A stretch of DNA of 64,000 nt from Thiobacillus sp. (GCA_030692355.1 JAUYCF010000094.1:1-64000); one strand, 5' to 3'; positions 16,885-28,209 are shown, counted from the stretch's first letter. The notes: generated by a model from the sequence alone, not told the origin. Numbers and translations are program-made.

Positions 16885-17166
16885 TCAGTCGTCATCGTCG
16901 TCATCCCCGATCCGGCGGCGCGGCACGGTCGCAGGGTCGGCGATGATGGCGCGGTAAATTTCCACGCGGTCGCCGGGCTTGAGCCCGGCGTCGAGCTTGG
17001 CAAGCTTGCCGAACACCCCCACCTTGTTGGCCGCGAGGTCGATCTCGGGAAACTGGCGCAGGATGCCCGAGCGCTCGATGGCGTCCTGCACCGTGCAGTC
17101 CTCCGGCACGTCGATGCGCAGCCAGACCTGCTGGGCGGGTTCGGAATAGGCGACGGCGATTTGCAT
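16885..17166 (-). CDS. rnfH: RnfH-family ubiquitin-like protein
   Basis: 93 residues with the RnfH/YfjF fold: QIAVAYSEPAQQVWLRIDVPEDCTVQDAIERSGIL, then DRVEIYRAI, and an acidic Asp-rich C-terminus. It ends the minus-strand rnf operon. Its role is unproven; in nif-linked rnf clusters it is co-transcribed with the complex. Confidence 0.88.
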   Translation of the reverse strand: MQIAVAYSEPAQQVWLRIDVPEDCTVQDAIERSGILRQFPEIDLAANKVGVFGKLAKLDAGLKPGDRVEIYRAIIADPATVPRRRIGDDDDDD

Positions 17167-17169
17167 GGC

Positions 17170-17207
17170 TGGCTAGGGGCTAGGGGCTAGGGGCTAGGGA
17201 AAGGGCT
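17170..17207. repeat. GGGGCTA short tandem repeat
   Basis: About four copies of the 7-mer GGGGCTA run between rnfH and rnfE and extend into the last codons of rnfE, so they encode its final LAPSP residues. Similar G-rich words recur in inverted form at 34150-34250, and related ones at 36160-36240 and 52405-52465. Confidence 0.6.
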
Positions 17208-17854
17208 GCCGCGGCTTGGCGCGCGGCCAGGCGGCGGTCGAGCATGCGCTTGCCGGCGAGCAGAAAGCCCACCGCGAGGAAGCCGCCCGGCGGCAGGATC
17301 ATCAATAGATAGCCGCGGTATTCGGGGATCACGGTCAGCTCGAGGAAGGCGAAGCCCTGGCCCAAGAGCAGATGCGCGTTGGCGAACAGGGTGCCGGCGC
17401 CGATGATCTCGCGCACCCCGCCGATGACGACCAGCGCGAACGTGAAGCCCAGTCCCATCATCAGGCCGTCCGCCGCCGCATGCAGAACCGGCGACTTGGA
17501 GGCGAACGATTCGGCGCGCCCGAGGATCGCGCAGTTCACCACGATCAGCGCGATGAACAGTCCGAGCACCTTGTACAGCTCGTGCGCCCAGGCGTTCAGC
17601 CCCATGTCGACCAGGGTGACGAGGGTGGCGATGAGCACGATGTAGACCGGGATGCGCACCTCGGCGCTGACCAGGTGGCGCACCGCCGAGATCAGGGTAT
17701 TGGAGGCGAGCAGCACCGCGGTGGTGGCGAGCCCCATGCCGAGTCCGTTGGTGGCGCTGCCGGTCACCGCCAGCAAGGGGCACAGCGCCAGCATCTGGGA
17801 GAACACGACGTTGTTGTCCCAGAGGCCGTCTTTAGCAATGCGTGCGTAACTCAT
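17180..17854 (-). CDS. rnfE: RnfE membrane subunit of Rnf complex
   Basis: 224 residues, six predicted membrane helices of the RnfA/RnfE fold; [36 protein letters not shown] carries the conserved Cys region, and [15 protein letters not shown] the other. Together with RnfA it forms the membrane core that carries a [2Fe-2S] centre. The start overlaps the rnfG stop. Its last residues are encoded by a short tandem repeat. Confidence 0.93.
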   Translation of the reverse strand: MSYARIAKDGLWDNNVVFSQMLALCPLLAVTGSATNGLGMGLATTAVLLASNTLISAVRHLVSAEVRIPVYIVLIATLVTLVDMGLNAWAHELYKVLGLFIALIVVNCAILGRAESFASKSPVLHAAADGLMMGLGFTFALVVIGGVREIIGAGTLFANAHLLLGQGFAFLELTVIPEYRGYLLMILPPGGFLAVGFLLAGKRMLDRRLAARQAAAALSLAPSP

Positions 17855-18471
17855 GTCTTGCCCTCCTCCATCTCGCCGAGCATGCGCGACCGTTCCCGGG
17901 CGAACAGTTCCAGACCGTCCTTGACCGCGCGCACCACGGCGCGCGGGGTGATGGTGGCGCCGGCGAACTGGTCGAAGGCACCGCCGTCCTTTTTCACCGC
18001 CCACTTGTCCGCCGCAGGCGACGCCAGCGACTTGCCTTCGAACGCGTGGATCCAGGTGTCCTTGGCCGCCTCGATCTTGTCGCCGAGCCCCGGCGTTTCC
18101 TTGTGGCTGAGCACGCGCACGCCGAGCAGCTGGCCGTCGCGCGACACGCCCATGATGCAGACGATGGACCCGGCGTAGCCGCGGGCCACGGTCTGGAACA
18201 CCACGGCCTCGACGCGTCCCGCGCGCCGCGCGCGGTAGACGGTCGGACCCTCGTCGACGGCAAGCCGAAGCGTGTCCGTCAGCAGGTCGTTGTCGTATTG
18301 CCCCGGCAGCACCTGCGCCAGCGACTGCCTGAGGTCGCGCATGGCCGCCGCCTCGATGTCGGCCTCGGTGGCGCGCGAGGCCAGCGCCAACGCGGCGCTG
18401 GTCAAGAGCACCACGCTGCCGAGCAGCACGGTCTGGTAGGCGAGCCTGGCGCGTAGCGCGTCGAGGTTCAT
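17851..18471 (-). CDS. rnfG: RnfG flavin-binding subunit
   Basis: 206 residues. One N-terminal membrane helix, then a periplasmic FMN domain; the covalent flavin threonine lies in [12 protein letters not shown], and [36 protein letters not shown] is the usual core. It passes electrons within Rnf. It overlaps both neighbours. Confidence 0.93.
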   Translation of the reverse strand: MNLDALRARLAYQTVLLGSVVLLTSAALALASRATEADIEAAAMRDLRQSLAQVLPGQYDNDLLTDTLRLAVDEGPTVYRARRAGRVEAVVFQTVARGYAGSIVCIMGVSRDGQLLGVRVLSHKETPGLGDKIEAAKDTWIHAFEGKSLASPAADKWAVKKDGGAFDQFAGATITPRAVVRAVKDGLELFARERSRMLGEMEEGKT

Positions 18472-19532
18472 GCCGCGTCCTTCTTCGCATGCCGGGTCAT
18501 CAGCGGCTCGCCCTGGCGGGTGCGGCCGTAGATGCGCGGCTTGATATAGCGGTCGATCAGCGGGGTAGCGGCATTCATCAGCATCACCGCGAAGGCCACC
18601 CCTTCCGGATACGCGCCCCAGGTGCGGATCACGTAGGTCAGGAGACCGCAACCGAGGCCGAACAGCAGCTGCCCGGCAGCGGTGTTGGGCGAGGTGACGG
18701 GGTCGGTGACGATGAAGAAGGCAGCCAGCATCACCCCGCCGGACAGCAGGTGATAGACCGGATCGGCGTAGTGCTCGGGGGCGACGAGGTTCATCAGCAA
18801 CGCCGGCAGCGTCACCCCGGCGAGCATGGCGACCGGCGCGTGCCAGGTAATGATGCGGCGCGCGAGCAGGAACACGCCGCCGGCGAGGATCAGCAAGGCG
18901 GAGGTTTCGCCGAGGCTGCCGCTGCGCCGGCCCCACAGCGCATCGAGCGGTGCATAGTGCCCGGCCAGCGCCTGCTCGAGACCCAGGCCGCGGCTGAATT
19001 CGGTCTTCACGTGGCCCAGCAGCGAGGCGCTGCTGACGGCGTCGACCTGCATGCCGCCGAAGGTCACGGCGAGGCTGTCGAGCAGCCCCGGCTGACTCAT
19101 CGGCGGCACCCAGGTCGTCATTTCGAGCGGGAAGGAAATCAGCAGCATCACGCGCGCAGCCATCGCCGGGTTGAACACGTTCTGCCCGAGCCCGCCGAAC
19201 ACCTGTTTGGCGATCACCACCGCGAACAGCGCCCCCACCACGGCGATCCACCACGGCGCCCACGGCGGCAGCGACAGCGCCAGCAGCCACGCGGTCAAAA
19301 CGCCGGAGCCGTCCAGGAGCGCGGGCTTCACCGCGCGCCGCTGGAATTTGAGTGCGGCCGCCTCGCCCGCCAGCGCGGCGGCGAGCGACACCGTCCACAG
19401 GTACACCGCCGGCCAGCCGTTGAGCCAGAACCCGAACAGGGTGACGGGCACGAGCGCCAGCATCACCGTCGCCATGATGCGCGACACGCTGTTGGCGGCG
19501 CGGGCATGCGGGGAATGGGCGATCGTCGTCAT
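18468..19532 (-). CDS. rnfD: RnfD membrane subunit, FMN site altered
   Basis: 354 residues with many membrane helices (NQR2/RnfD family): [24 protein letters not shown] and [16 protein letters not shown] are conserved. The covalent FMN threonine is normally in an S-x-A-T motif; here the local sequence is [11 protein letters not shown], with serine in place of threonine. Flavin may still attach to serine or may be lost; it cannot be decided from sequence. The start overlaps the rnfC stop. Confidence 0.92.
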   Translation of the reverse strand: MTTIAHSPHARAANSVSRIMATVMLALVPVTLFGFWLNGWPAVYLWTVSLAAALAGEAAALKFQRRAVKPALLDGSGVLTAWLLALSLPPWAPWWIAVVGALFAVVIAKQVFGGLGQNVFNPAMAARVMLLISFPLEMTTWVPPMSQPGLLDSLAVTFGGMQVDAVSSASLLGHVKTEFSRGLGLEQALAGHYAPLDALWGRRSGSLGETSALLILAGGVFLLARRIITWHAPVAMLAGVTLPALLMNLVAPEHYADPVYHLLSGGVMLAAFFIVTDPVTSPNTAAGQLLFGLGCGLLTYVIRTWGAYPEGVAFAVMLMNAATPLIDRYIKPRIYGRTRQGEPLMTRHAKKDAA

Positions 19533-21007
19533 GCGGCGGCCTCCGTCGTTGCAGCGGCGCGGGCGGCGGCTTCCTTCGCGGCCTTGGCCGCCTTGCGCGC
19601 CGCCGCGGCTTCCTCGCGCTCGCGCACGATGCGTTCCATGCGCGCGCTGCGTTCCGCGGCGAGCTTCCTGGTGGTCTCCTGCTTCGCCTTGCTGCGCGCC
19701 TGCGCCGCCAGATCGCCCTTGGCGTAGTTGAAGAAATGCACCAGCGGAATGCCGGATGGGCACACGTAGGAACAGGAACCGCAGCCGATGCAGTCCTTGA
19801 GGCCGAGCGCCACCGCGCCGGCGAGGTCGTCGCTGCGCACGCGTGCGGCGATCTCCAGCGGCAGCAGCCCCACCGGACAGGCGCGCACGCAAGTCGAACA
19901 GCGGATGCACGGCGCGGGGGCGGCGCGCCCGATCTCCGCCTGCGTCAGCGCCAGCACGCCGCTGGTGCCCTTCACCACCGGGACGCTGGTGCGGACGATC
20001 TGCTGACCCATCATCGGACCGCCCAGCACCAGGCGCGCGGGCGTCGTGCGGAAGCCGCCGCATGCGTCGAACAGCGCCTGCACCGGGGTGCCGATCGGCA
20101 CCTCCAGATTGCACGGTGCGATGACCGCGCCGCCGCTCACAGTGACGATGCGCGACACCAGCGGGCGGGCGAGGCAGATCGCCTGCTGCACCGCCCACGC
20201 GGTGGCGACGTTGTGCACCAGCACGCCGATGTCGGCGCTGCGCCCCTCCGCCGGCACCTCGCGACCGAGCAGCGCGTGGATCATCTGCTTTTCCCAGCCC
20301 ATCGGGTACATCGCCGGCACCGCACGGATCTGCACGCCGGTTGCGACGGCAGCCGCGCGCATCGCCGCCAGCGCCTCGGGTTTGTTGTCCTCGATGCCGA
20401 CGATCGCGTGCCCGGCGCCGACGGCGTGCTGGATGAGGCGGATGCCGGTGACGATCCCGGCAGCCCGCTCGCGCATGATGCGGTCGTCGCAGGTGAGGTA
20501 GGGCTCGCACTCGCCGCCATTGATGACCAGGGTGTCCACCCCGCTTTGGCGCGAGGCGTCGAGCTTGACCGACGACGGGAAGGCGGCGCCGCCCAGTCCC
20601 ACGATGCCGGCGGCGCCGGCACGCGCAGAGATGTCGTCCGGCGCCAGCACGAACGGATCGGCGGGCACCTCGTATTCGAACCAGCGTCCCTCGCCGTCGG
20701 GGGCGATGGTCACCGTGGCGGCGGACAGACCTGACGGGTGCGGCGCCGGATGGTCGCCGATCGCCACCACGTAGCCCGAAGTCGGCGCGTGCACCGGCGC
20801 GGTGACGTGGCCCTGGCCGACGCCGAGGAGCTGGCCCGCGAGCACCTTCTCCCCGACCCTCACCACCGGCTTGGCGGGCGCACCGATGTGCTGCTGCAGC
20901 GGCACGTGCAAAAGCGGCGGCAGCGGCAGGATGCGGATGGGTCGCTCGGAGGAGTCGGCCTTGCGTGCCTCGGGATGGACGCCGCCGCGCATTTTGAAGA
21001 GCTTCAT
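19529..21007 (-). CDS. rnfC: RnfC, NADH/ferredoxin-linked Fe-S subunit
   Basis: 492 residues. Gly-rich nucleotide/FMN region GAAGIVGLGGAAFPSSVKL, then INGGECEPYLTCDDRIM, and two [4Fe-4S] motifs CIRCSTCVRACP and CIGCGSCSYVCPSG. The last 60 residues form a charged Ala/Arg/Glu helix typical of RnfC tails. Rnf couples NADH and ferredoxin or flavodoxin to a membrane ion gradient; in diazotrophs it is thought to run towards reduced ferredoxin for nitrogenase. Confidence 0.94.
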   Translation of the reverse strand: MKLFKMRGGVHPEARKADSSERPIRILPLPPLLHVPLQQHIGAPAKPVVRVGEKVLAGQLLGVGQGHVTAPVHAPTSGYVVAIGDHPAPHPSGLSAATVTIAPDGEGRWFEYEVPADPFVLAPDDISARAGAAGIVGLGGAAFPSSVKLDASRQSGVDTLVINGGECEPYLTCDDRIMRERAAGIVTGIRLIQHAVGAGHAIVGIEDNKPEALAAMRAAAVATGVQIRAVPAMYPMGWEKQMIHALLGREVPAEGRSADIGVLVHNVATAWAVQQAICLARPLVSRIVTVSGGAVIAPCNLEVPIGTPVQALFDACGGFRTTPARLVLGGPMMGQQIVRTSVPVVKGTSGVLALTQAEIGRAAPAPCIRCSTCVRACPVGLLPLEIAARVRSDDLAGAVALGLKDCIGCGSCSYVCPSGIPLVHFFNYAKGDLAAQARSKAKQETTRKLAAERSARMERIVREREEAAAARKAAKAAKEAAARAAATTEAAA

Positions 21008-21561
21008 GCCGCCATCCCCTGCGCAATCGCCAGCGGCTGCAAGCCGGGCTTGCCCCAGCCCCACGACTGCAGGGTCGGCGCCGCCGGGCGCAGCAGGATG
21101 GCCTCGGTCGGGCATACGTCGACGCAGCTGCCGCAGGCGGTGCAGGCCTCGCTGAACACGGCGTGGATGTGCTTGGCCGCGCCGAGCACGGCGTCGGTGG
21201 GACAGACCTTGTAGCAGCGGGTGCAGCCGATGCACAGTTCCTCGCGCACTTCGGCGATGCGGGGCCCCGCATCCTCGACGCCGGACAGGTCGGCCTCCAC
21301 CCCGAGTCTGGCCGCCAGCGCCGTCACCACCACGCGCCCGCCCGGCGGGCACAGCGTCAGCGGCGCGCTGCCGGCGGCCAGCGCCTGCGCCGCGCCGGTG
21401 CAGCCGGGGTAGCCGCACTGGCCGCATTGCGTGCCGGGCAGCAGGGCCTCGAGCTCTTCGACCAGCGGGTTGCCTTCGACCTTGAAGAAGCGCGCGGCGA
21501 GACCGAGGATGAGGCCGAGGCTGGTTCCGAGGACGGTGAGACTGATGAGGGCGGCGATCAT
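21004..21561 (-). CDS. rnfB: RnfB ferredoxin-type subunit
   Basis: 185 residues. One N-terminal membrane helix, then the four-Cys motif CGQCGYPGCTGAAQ...LCPPGG and two [4Fe-4S] ferredoxin motifs CIGCTRCYKVCP and CTACGSCVDVCP. It is the likely entry or exit point for ferredoxin or NifF electrons. Overlaps rnfC by four nt and follows rnfA by 10 nt. Confidence 0.94.
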   Translation of the reverse strand: MIAALISLTVLGTSLGLILGLAARFFKVEGNPLVEELEALLPGTQCGQCGYPGCTGAAQALAAGSAPLTLCPPGGRVVVTALAARLGVEADLSGVEDAGPRIAEVREELCIGCTRCYKVCPTDAVLGAAKHIHAVFSEACTACGSCVDVCPTEAILLRPAAPTLQSWGWGKPGLQPLAIAQGMAA

Positions 21562-21571
21562 GCTTGTCTCC

Positions 21572-22147
21572 TTAGGCCAGTCCGGCGAAGCCCATGAAGG
21601 CCAGCGCCAGCAGGCCCGCAGTGACGAAGCCGATCGGTGCGCCGGCCATGGATTCCGACACCTGCGCGAGCGCCAGGCGCTCGCGCAGGCCGGTGAACAG
21701 CAGCAGCACCAGGGTGAAACCGAGCGCGGAGCCGAAGCCGTACAAGAGACTTTCGACGAAGGCGTGCTGTTCCTGCACGTTGAGAATCGCCACGCCGAGC
21801 ACGGCGCAGTTGGTCGTGATCAGCGGCAGGTAGATGCCCAGCACCTGGTACAGGGCGGGGCTGGTCTTGCGGATCGCCATCTCGGTGAACTGCACCACCG
21901 CCGCGATCACCAGGATAAAGGCGAGGATGCGCAGATACTCGATGCCGAGCGGCGCCAGCAGCCAGTGTTCCAGCATCCAGGTGGCGGCGGTCGCCAGGGT
22001 CAGCACGAAGGTCGTGGCCATGCCCATCCCCAGCGCGCCGTCCATCTTCCTCGACACGCCCATGAACGGGCACAGCCCGAGAAATTTCACCAGCACCACG
22101 TTGTTGACCAGTGCCGTACCCAACAGCATCAACAGGTATTCGCTCAT
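21572..22147 (-). CDS. rnfA: RnfA membrane subunit
   Basis: 191 residues, six membrane helices; [20 protein letters not shown] and [12 protein letters not shown] are the paired conserved Cys motifs matching those of RnfE. First gene of rnfABCDGEH. A strong -24/-12 promoter lies 27 bp upstream of its start and a NifA site lies between it and nifL. Confidence 0.94.
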   Translation of the reverse strand: MSEYLLMLLGTALVNNVVLVKFLGLCPFMGVSRKMDGALGMGMATTFVLTLATAATWMLEHWLLAPLGIEYLRILAFILVIAAVVQFTEMAIRKTSPALYQVLGIYLPLITTNCAVLGVAILNVQEQHAFVESLLYGFGSALGFTLVLLLFTGLRERLALAQVSESMAGAPIGFVTAGLLALAFMGFAGLA

Positions 22148-22173
22148 TCGCTTCGCTCTCCTGCCCTGAACAT

Positions 22174-22189
22174 CGCAAGCGCCGTGCCA
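22174..22189 (-). promoter_or_regulatory. Sigma-54 promoter of rnf operon
   Basis: Read on the minus strand: TGGCACGGCGCTTGCG, a full match to TGGCACG-N4-TTGC. It lies 27 bp before rnfA. The NifA site at 22296-22311 is about 107 bp upstream. Confidence 0.8.
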
Positions 22190-22295
22190 AACCGGTCGCG
22201 CATCGCCGGTGCACCGGAAATCAAGGGTTTGGGGCCGATCGGCACCTATTCGGTGCACGAACCGCTTGTCGCGGACAGGCCCTGCCACCGCCCTC

Positions 22296-22311
22296 TGTAG
22301 CAAAGCCGACA
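22296..22311. promoter_or_regulatory. NifA site between rnfA and nifL
   Basis: Exact TGT-N10-ACA. It sits between two opposing sigma-54 promoters, 43 bp from the nifL one and 107 bp from the rnf one, and is the only exact match seen between them. It could serve both operons. Confidence 0.7.
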
Positions 22312-22353
22312 AAGCACGCGGCCTGCGGGGCGGCCGCCTGCGCGTCATCGATC

Positions 22354-22369
22354 TGGCACGCTTGTTGCT
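22354..22369 (+). promoter_or_regulatory. Sigma-54 promoter of nifLA
   Basis: TGGCACGCTTGTTGCT is a perfect -24/-12 consensus, 38 bp before the nifL start. With the NifA site next to it, it implies positive autoregulation of nifLA. Confidence 0.8.
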
Positions 22370-22406
22370 GCGCCATTGTCTGTCACAAAAGGATATTGAT
22401 ATCGCA

Positions 22407-23959
22407 ATGAGCCAGCCCGCCGCCCCCGACCATGCCAACCCGCCCCACGACGAGTCCACGGCTGCGTCCGTCCCGTCGCAGGTGTTCCGCCAGGTGGTGG
22501 AGCAGGCGGCGCTCGCCATTTCGATCACCGATGCCGACGCCCGCATCCTGTACGCCAATCCCACCTTCGAGCGCGTCACCGGGTACTCGCAGGCGGAGGT
22601 GACCGGGCACAACGAGTCGATCCTGTCCTACCGCGTCACGCCGAAGATCGTGTACGAAACCCTGTGGGCGCAACTGAAGCGGCAGCGCCCGTGGAACGGC
22701 ATGCTGGTCAACCGGCGCCGCGACGGCAGCCGTTATCTCGCCGACCTCACCATCTCGCCGGTGGTCGACGAAAACGGCCAGACCACCCACTACCTCGGCA
22801 TGCACCGCGACGTCACCGAGGTCCATCGGCTGGAGCGCCAGGTACAGAACCACAAGGCGCTGATCGAGTCGGTGGTCGACGCGGCGCAGGTCGCGATCGT
22901 GCTCCTGGACGAGGACGAGCGCGTGCTGCTGGACAACCAGGCCTACAAGAAGCTGATCGGCGAACTCGGCCAGGAGCCGGCCGTCACCCTGATGGCCGCC
23001 CTGCGCGAGCAGATCGGTCCCGGCTTCGACGCCCTGCGCACCAACCGGCGCAGCCTTTCCAGCCGCGAACTGCTGGTCGAGCAGCCCAGGCGCGCGCCGC
23101 GCTGGTTCGCCTGCTCCATCTCCTGGTTCGAGGAGCAGGACGTCAGCGCCGACGCCTTCTACGAACCGGCCAGACGCCACTACCTGCTGCTGACCATCCA
23201 GGACATCAGCGAGCTCAAGCGCCAGCAGGAGGCCATCCGCATCAACGGCCTGCACGCGCTGATGGCCGAACAGGAACGCATCCAGGGCCTGCGCGAGGCG
23301 CTCGCCGGCGCGGTCTACCAGCTGGAAGGCCCGCTCAACCTGCTGGCGGCGGCGGTCAAGCTGCTCGACCGGCGCAAGGAAGCCGGCGGCGACGACGCAC
23401 TCGCCGCCGCGCTCGACGACGCCGTGCGCCAGGGCCGCGAGGCGCTCGACACCCTGCGCGCCAGTATCCCCGACGACGCCGGCGAGCAGCTGCAGGCGGT
23501 CGACCTCAACACCGTACTGCGCGACCTCCTCAAGCTGGCCACCCCGCGCCTGCTGGCGGCCGGCATCGTGGTCGACTGGCAGCCCGCCGCCCTGCTGCCG
23601 GCGCTTCCGGGGCGGGCTACCCAGCTGTGCACCCTGTTCAAGCAGCTCATCGACAACGCGGTGGAGGCGCTCGCCGAAGCGCGCGGCGGGCCGCGCGAAC
23701 TGCGGGTCGCCACGCTGGCCGCGGCCGACCACGTCCAGGTCGTGATCGAGGACAGCGGCCCGGGCGTGCCCGAGGAATGGCGCTTCAAGGTGTTCCAGCC
23801 CTTCTTCACCACCAAGGGCGCCGACCAGCACCACCTCGGCATGGGGCTGGCGATCGCGCAGGAAGTGGTGGCGCGCCATGGCGGCACGCTCGACGTCGAC
23901 CCGGCGCACCGCGCCGGCTGCCGCATGCGCGTGCAGCTGCCCATCGGGGGAGCGCGCCC

Positions 23960-23963
<4 letters not shown>
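22407..23963 (+). CDS. nifL: NifL redox/nitrogen anti-activator
   Basis: 518 residues. A first PAS domain (about 30-150; [35 protein letters not shown]) should bind FAD and sense redox. A second PAS-like part follows, then a helical region and a C-terminal GHKL ATPase-like domain ([37 protein letters not shown]). Known NifL inhibits NifA under oxygen or fixed nitrogen by protein contact. The ATG with AAAGGA upstream was chosen; longer frames read through the promoter. Overlaps nifA by ATGA. Confidence 0.93.
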
Positions 23964-25513
<1,550 letters not shown>

Positions 25514-26168
25514 TGCGCGTCCTACAAATGCCCCCGACCCGCAGGACCACTCCCCTCCACAGTTGAGGCTCGAGAAGGGAAATGGAGACTTTTTCTCCAC
25601 CCAGGTTCGGGATAGGTTGTGCGGGCAAGACGGCGGCATACTGAATCGCCCCGGTGTTCTATTGATCCGGCCAGATTTATCCGTGAGTTCGTTCGTGCTG
25701 AGCCTGTCGAAGCACAGCCCTTCGACAGGCTCAGCACGAACGGTAGTCATGTTTAATTCGTGCCGGATCAAGAATGTTCAGCGTGTTCGAGGATTCGATG
25801 TAGTCGCCTGACCTAAAGGCGCAAGCATTCTGAAAACCACGAACTGCGCGGAGCGGTTTCTCAACCCAACCCTCCCCGCGCTGGGTGAAGACGGATTGCA
25901 GGTGGCTTTCGAAGAGGGCGCGGGCGTTCTGGAGGTTCGTCTCGAAGTTGACTTTGGCGGTGACGATGCCGTCAAACGCCTGGTCGAGGATGCCGACGAC
26001 GCGCTGCCGGGCGAGATGCCGCTGCGCAATCTGCCGGACGATTCCGGAAACCAGTATCCATCCCGAGCAAAACATCCAGAAAACCCACCCCGGAGGCATA
26101 CCCCTATCTGGATGAGTGGACGGCCGACCAGTACCGACCCATCGACAAGAAGTCGACGGGAATCGGCC
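25514..26168. other. Intergenic stretch after nifA
   Basis: About 650 bp without a convincing gene. It holds a perfect hairpin repeat (listed separately). Minus-strand frame 25731-26099 is open for 122 codons but runs through that repeat and matches no family I know, so it is not called. It could be eroded coding sequence. Confidence 0.4.
25691..25741. repeat. Hairpin repeat, GTTCGTGCTGAGCC type
   Basis: Perfect 22-bp inverted arms (GTTCGTGCTGAGCCTG continuing TCGAAG, and its complement) around a 7-bp loop. This sequence is a very common dispersed hairpin in intergenic regions of beta- and gammaproteobacteria. Here it may end nifA mRNA. Confidence 0.85.
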
Positions 26169-26633
26169 TTAAGCCGCCATCAAGCGCTGGGCCGCGCGCG
26201 CCAGCGGGGCGGGCAAACGGTGCAGCACGGCTTCGGGATCGAGGGCATCGAGCAGGTTCTTGACGGTAAGACCGAGCTCGGTGTCGCCCTCGCTCACCAG
26301 ACGGCGGCTGAAGAAAAGGGTGTCGGGGTCTTCGCGGCGGCTGAGCAGCAGCAGGAAATCGCGGGCGCTGGCGCTGATGGTGAGGTCGGGCGCGCCACTG
26401 TCCGGCGCGAAGCCGCGCTCGGTGACGGTGAAGCGGAGGCAGAGCCCAAGATCCTTGACGCGAATGGCGTAGCGCCGGCCGACCAGCGCTTGCCAGTCGA
26501 GCGTTTTCAGCGCCGGCCACAGCAGGCGGTTTGCCGCCACTGAAAATGCCAGGCTGGGCGGTGCGGCCGGAAGCCGGCTGACGACGTTGGCCAGCAGTGG
26601 GGGGAAGACTAGGTTCACGATAGATTGCTCCAT
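26169..26633 (-). CDS. ubiT: UbiT, SCP2-type accessory of anaerobic ubiquinone synthesis
   Basis: 154 residues with an SCP2 lipid-binding domain (LCLRFTVTERGFAPDSGAPDLTISASARDFLLLLSRREDPDTLFFSRRLVSEGDTELG). The hydrophobic N-terminus VNLVFPPLLANVVSRLP and the same operon as ubiU and ubiV identify it as UbiT, which binds ubiquinone precursors. Last gene of the minus-strand operon. Confidence 0.88.
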   Translation of the reverse strand: MEQSIVNLVFPPLLANVVSRLPAAPPSLAFSVAANRLLWPALKTLDWQALVGRRYAIRVKDLGLCLRFTVTERGFAPDSGAPDLTISASARDFLLLLSRREDPDTLFFSRRLVSEGDTELGLTVKNLLDALDPEAVLHRLPAPLARAAQRLMAA

Positions 26634-26746
26634 GATTCAATGGGGGACGGCATTCAATTTTTTATTCGGGCCCGAGCGACAATCCCGAAAGGCCTGCTTT
26701 CATTAAAGCGCTGATTTGCCGCGTTCGCAATGACAAGGCACGGGAC

Positions 26747-27202
26747 TTATTCGGGATGCCCCAGGCGTACGGCGTCGGCCCAGTTGTTGGGGGTTTCGTA
26801 CAGGCGCACCCGTTGCAGCCGAAGCTGGTTGCCGTAGCTGTCGAGATAGGCTGCATCGAGGATGCGGAACGCTTCGGCCGCCAGGTTTTCCACGGTGGGC
26901 ACCATTGGCAGCACGATGGTCTTGTGTTCGGGCAACGACGCCAGGAATTCCACCACCGCACGGTCGCCCTGGTACACCAGGAAGGCATGATCCCAGTGAT
27001 TGACCAGCACCGTGTTGGCGACGGCCTTGACGTCGGAAAAATCCATCACCATGCCCTGCTCCGCGACGCCTTCGGTACGGATGATCTCGCCGGACAGCGT
27101 GATTTCGAGCGCGTAGCGGTGGCCGTGCAGGTGGCGGCACTGGCTGGCGTGGTATGGGATGCGGTGGCCGGCATCAAACTCCAGCCTGCGTGTAATCAAC
27201 AT
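26747..27202 (-). CDS. queD: QueD/PTPS-family 6-carboxytetrahydropterin synthase
   Basis: 151 residues: FDAGHRIPYHASQCRHLHGHRYALEIT carries the zinc histidines and the catalytic Cys, MVMDFSDVK and NHWDHAFLV the rest of the active site, and PTVENLAAEAF closes the fold. It makes 6-carboxytetrahydropterin for queuosine synthesis. It begins 1 nt after ubiV, so it is translated within the ubi operon; a functional link is not known. The ATG 27202 was chosen over a longer frame. Confidence 0.9.
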   Translation of the reverse strand: MLITRRLEFDAGHRIPYHASQCRHLHGHRYALEITLSGEIIRTEGVAEQGMVMDFSDVKAVANTVLVNHWDHAFLVYQGDRAVVEFLASLPEHKTIVLPMVPTVENLAAEAFRILDAAYLDSYGNQLRLQRVRLYETPNNWADAVRLGHPE

Positions 27203-27203
27203 G

Positions 27204-28097
27204 TCAGGCGTGCTTTTCCGTGCTGTGTTCGAGACCTGCGCGGCCGTGCCAGTAACCGTCGACCGCCGGGCCTGGCATGACGCGCGCCAGCTTTTCTGCG
27301 GCGCCGGTTTCGCCCGCCAGCGCCGCCTGGAAGGCTTCGACCACGCGCCCCATGTGGCGCGACTGCGGCGACAGGCGCAGGCTGGCAATGCCGAGTTTGC
27401 GCAGGGCGGGCAATTCGCCGATCAGGCTGTAGACGCCGGCAGACTGCGTCTGGATGCCGTTCAGGGTGAGGAAGGCTTCGCCCTCGCGGGTCGTCAGCGC
27501 CAGCCCGTCGGGATGGTCGAGGCAGCGGAACTGGCAGTCGTCCTTGGGCAGGTTGTAGTGGCGCGCGGTGAAGCAGCGTGCCGAATACGCCAGCGGCAGC
27601 CGGCCGTAGGCGAAGACCTCGGTTTCCATTCCGGCCGGGGCGCGTTCGAGCAGCGCGGCCAGGGTGACGTGCGACATTTCCACCGGCGGCAGCCAGCGTT
27701 GCGCGCCCAGCCCGGCGAGCACGTCCAGCGTTTCCGGGTTGTAGATATTAAGCGTATGCCCGGCGACGAAGGGCACGCCGGCTTCGGACAGCATCCGCAC
27801 CGCGCCCCACTCGTTGGCTTCGACCCGGAAGCGGCCGTCGGCCACGATCCGGCGCAGCATCTTGAGATCGGATTCCGACTCGATCAGCGTCTGGCTGGAA
27901 AGCACCACTTCCTTGCCGGCGGCGGCGAACTGTTCAGCCAGCGCCAGCCAGTCGGGCAGGCGCAGCAGATGGCGGCGCGAGCACACGCTCTCGCCCAGAT
28001 ACACGCGCGTCACGTCCCAGGTTTTCGCTTCTTCGTAGAAGGCGAGGACGTCGTCGCGCGACCAGTAATAGAGGAGGGGGCCGAGGCTGAGATTCAT
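27204..28097 (-). CDS. ubiV: UbiV, O2-independent ubiquinone hydroxylase subunit
   Basis: 297 residues of peptidase U32 family. VYLGESVCSRR, ARCFTARHYNLPKDDCQFRC carry the cysteines that bind [4Fe-4S] in known UbiV. With UbiU and UbiT it hydroxylates the ubiquinone ring without oxygen. Fits an organism that respires or fixes N2 at very low O2. Confidence 0.92.
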   Translation of the reverse strand: MNLSLGPLLYYWSRDDVLAFYEEAKTWDVTRVYLGESVCSRRHLLRLPDWLALAEQFAAAGKEVVLSSQTLIESESDLKMLRRIVADGRFRVEANEWGAVRMLSEAGVPFVAGHTLNIYNPETLDVLAGLGAQRWLPPVEMSHVTLAALLERAPAGMETEVFAYGRLPLAYSARCFTARHYNLPKDDCQFRCLDHPDGLALTTREGEAFLTLNGIQTQSAGVYSLIGELPALRKLGIASLRLSPQSRHMGRVVEAFQAALAGETGAAEKLARVMPGPAVDGYWHGRAGLEHSTEKHA

Positions 28098-28121
28098 GAA
28101 TGTCCCATTCCGAGTTGTCCG

Positions 28122-28167
28122 TAGGGTGCGCTTCGCGCACCGTGGTGCATGGAATGCACCCTACAAG
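28122..28167. repeat. Hairpin repeat between ubiU and ubiV
   Basis: GTAGGGTGCGCTTCGCGCACC followed by GGTGCATGGAATGCACCCTAC: two short hairpins inside overall inverted ends GTAGGGTGC/GCACCCTAC. Same family as the element at 7022-7087. Confidence 0.7.
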
Positions 28168-28209
28168 AACGCACAATCGCGGGCAGGACAGTCCTGTCTA
28201 TCTGCACGC

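Noticed and set aside
18468-21272. 934-codon minus frame spanning rnfD and rnfC
   Set aside because: Only the part from 19532 down is real (RnfD). The upstream part is an Arg/Ala/Pro-rich out-of-frame reading of rnfC.
25731-26099. 122-codon minus-strand frame after nifA
   Set aside because: Runs through a perfect REP-like hairpin, has no recognisable family and no clear ribosome site.
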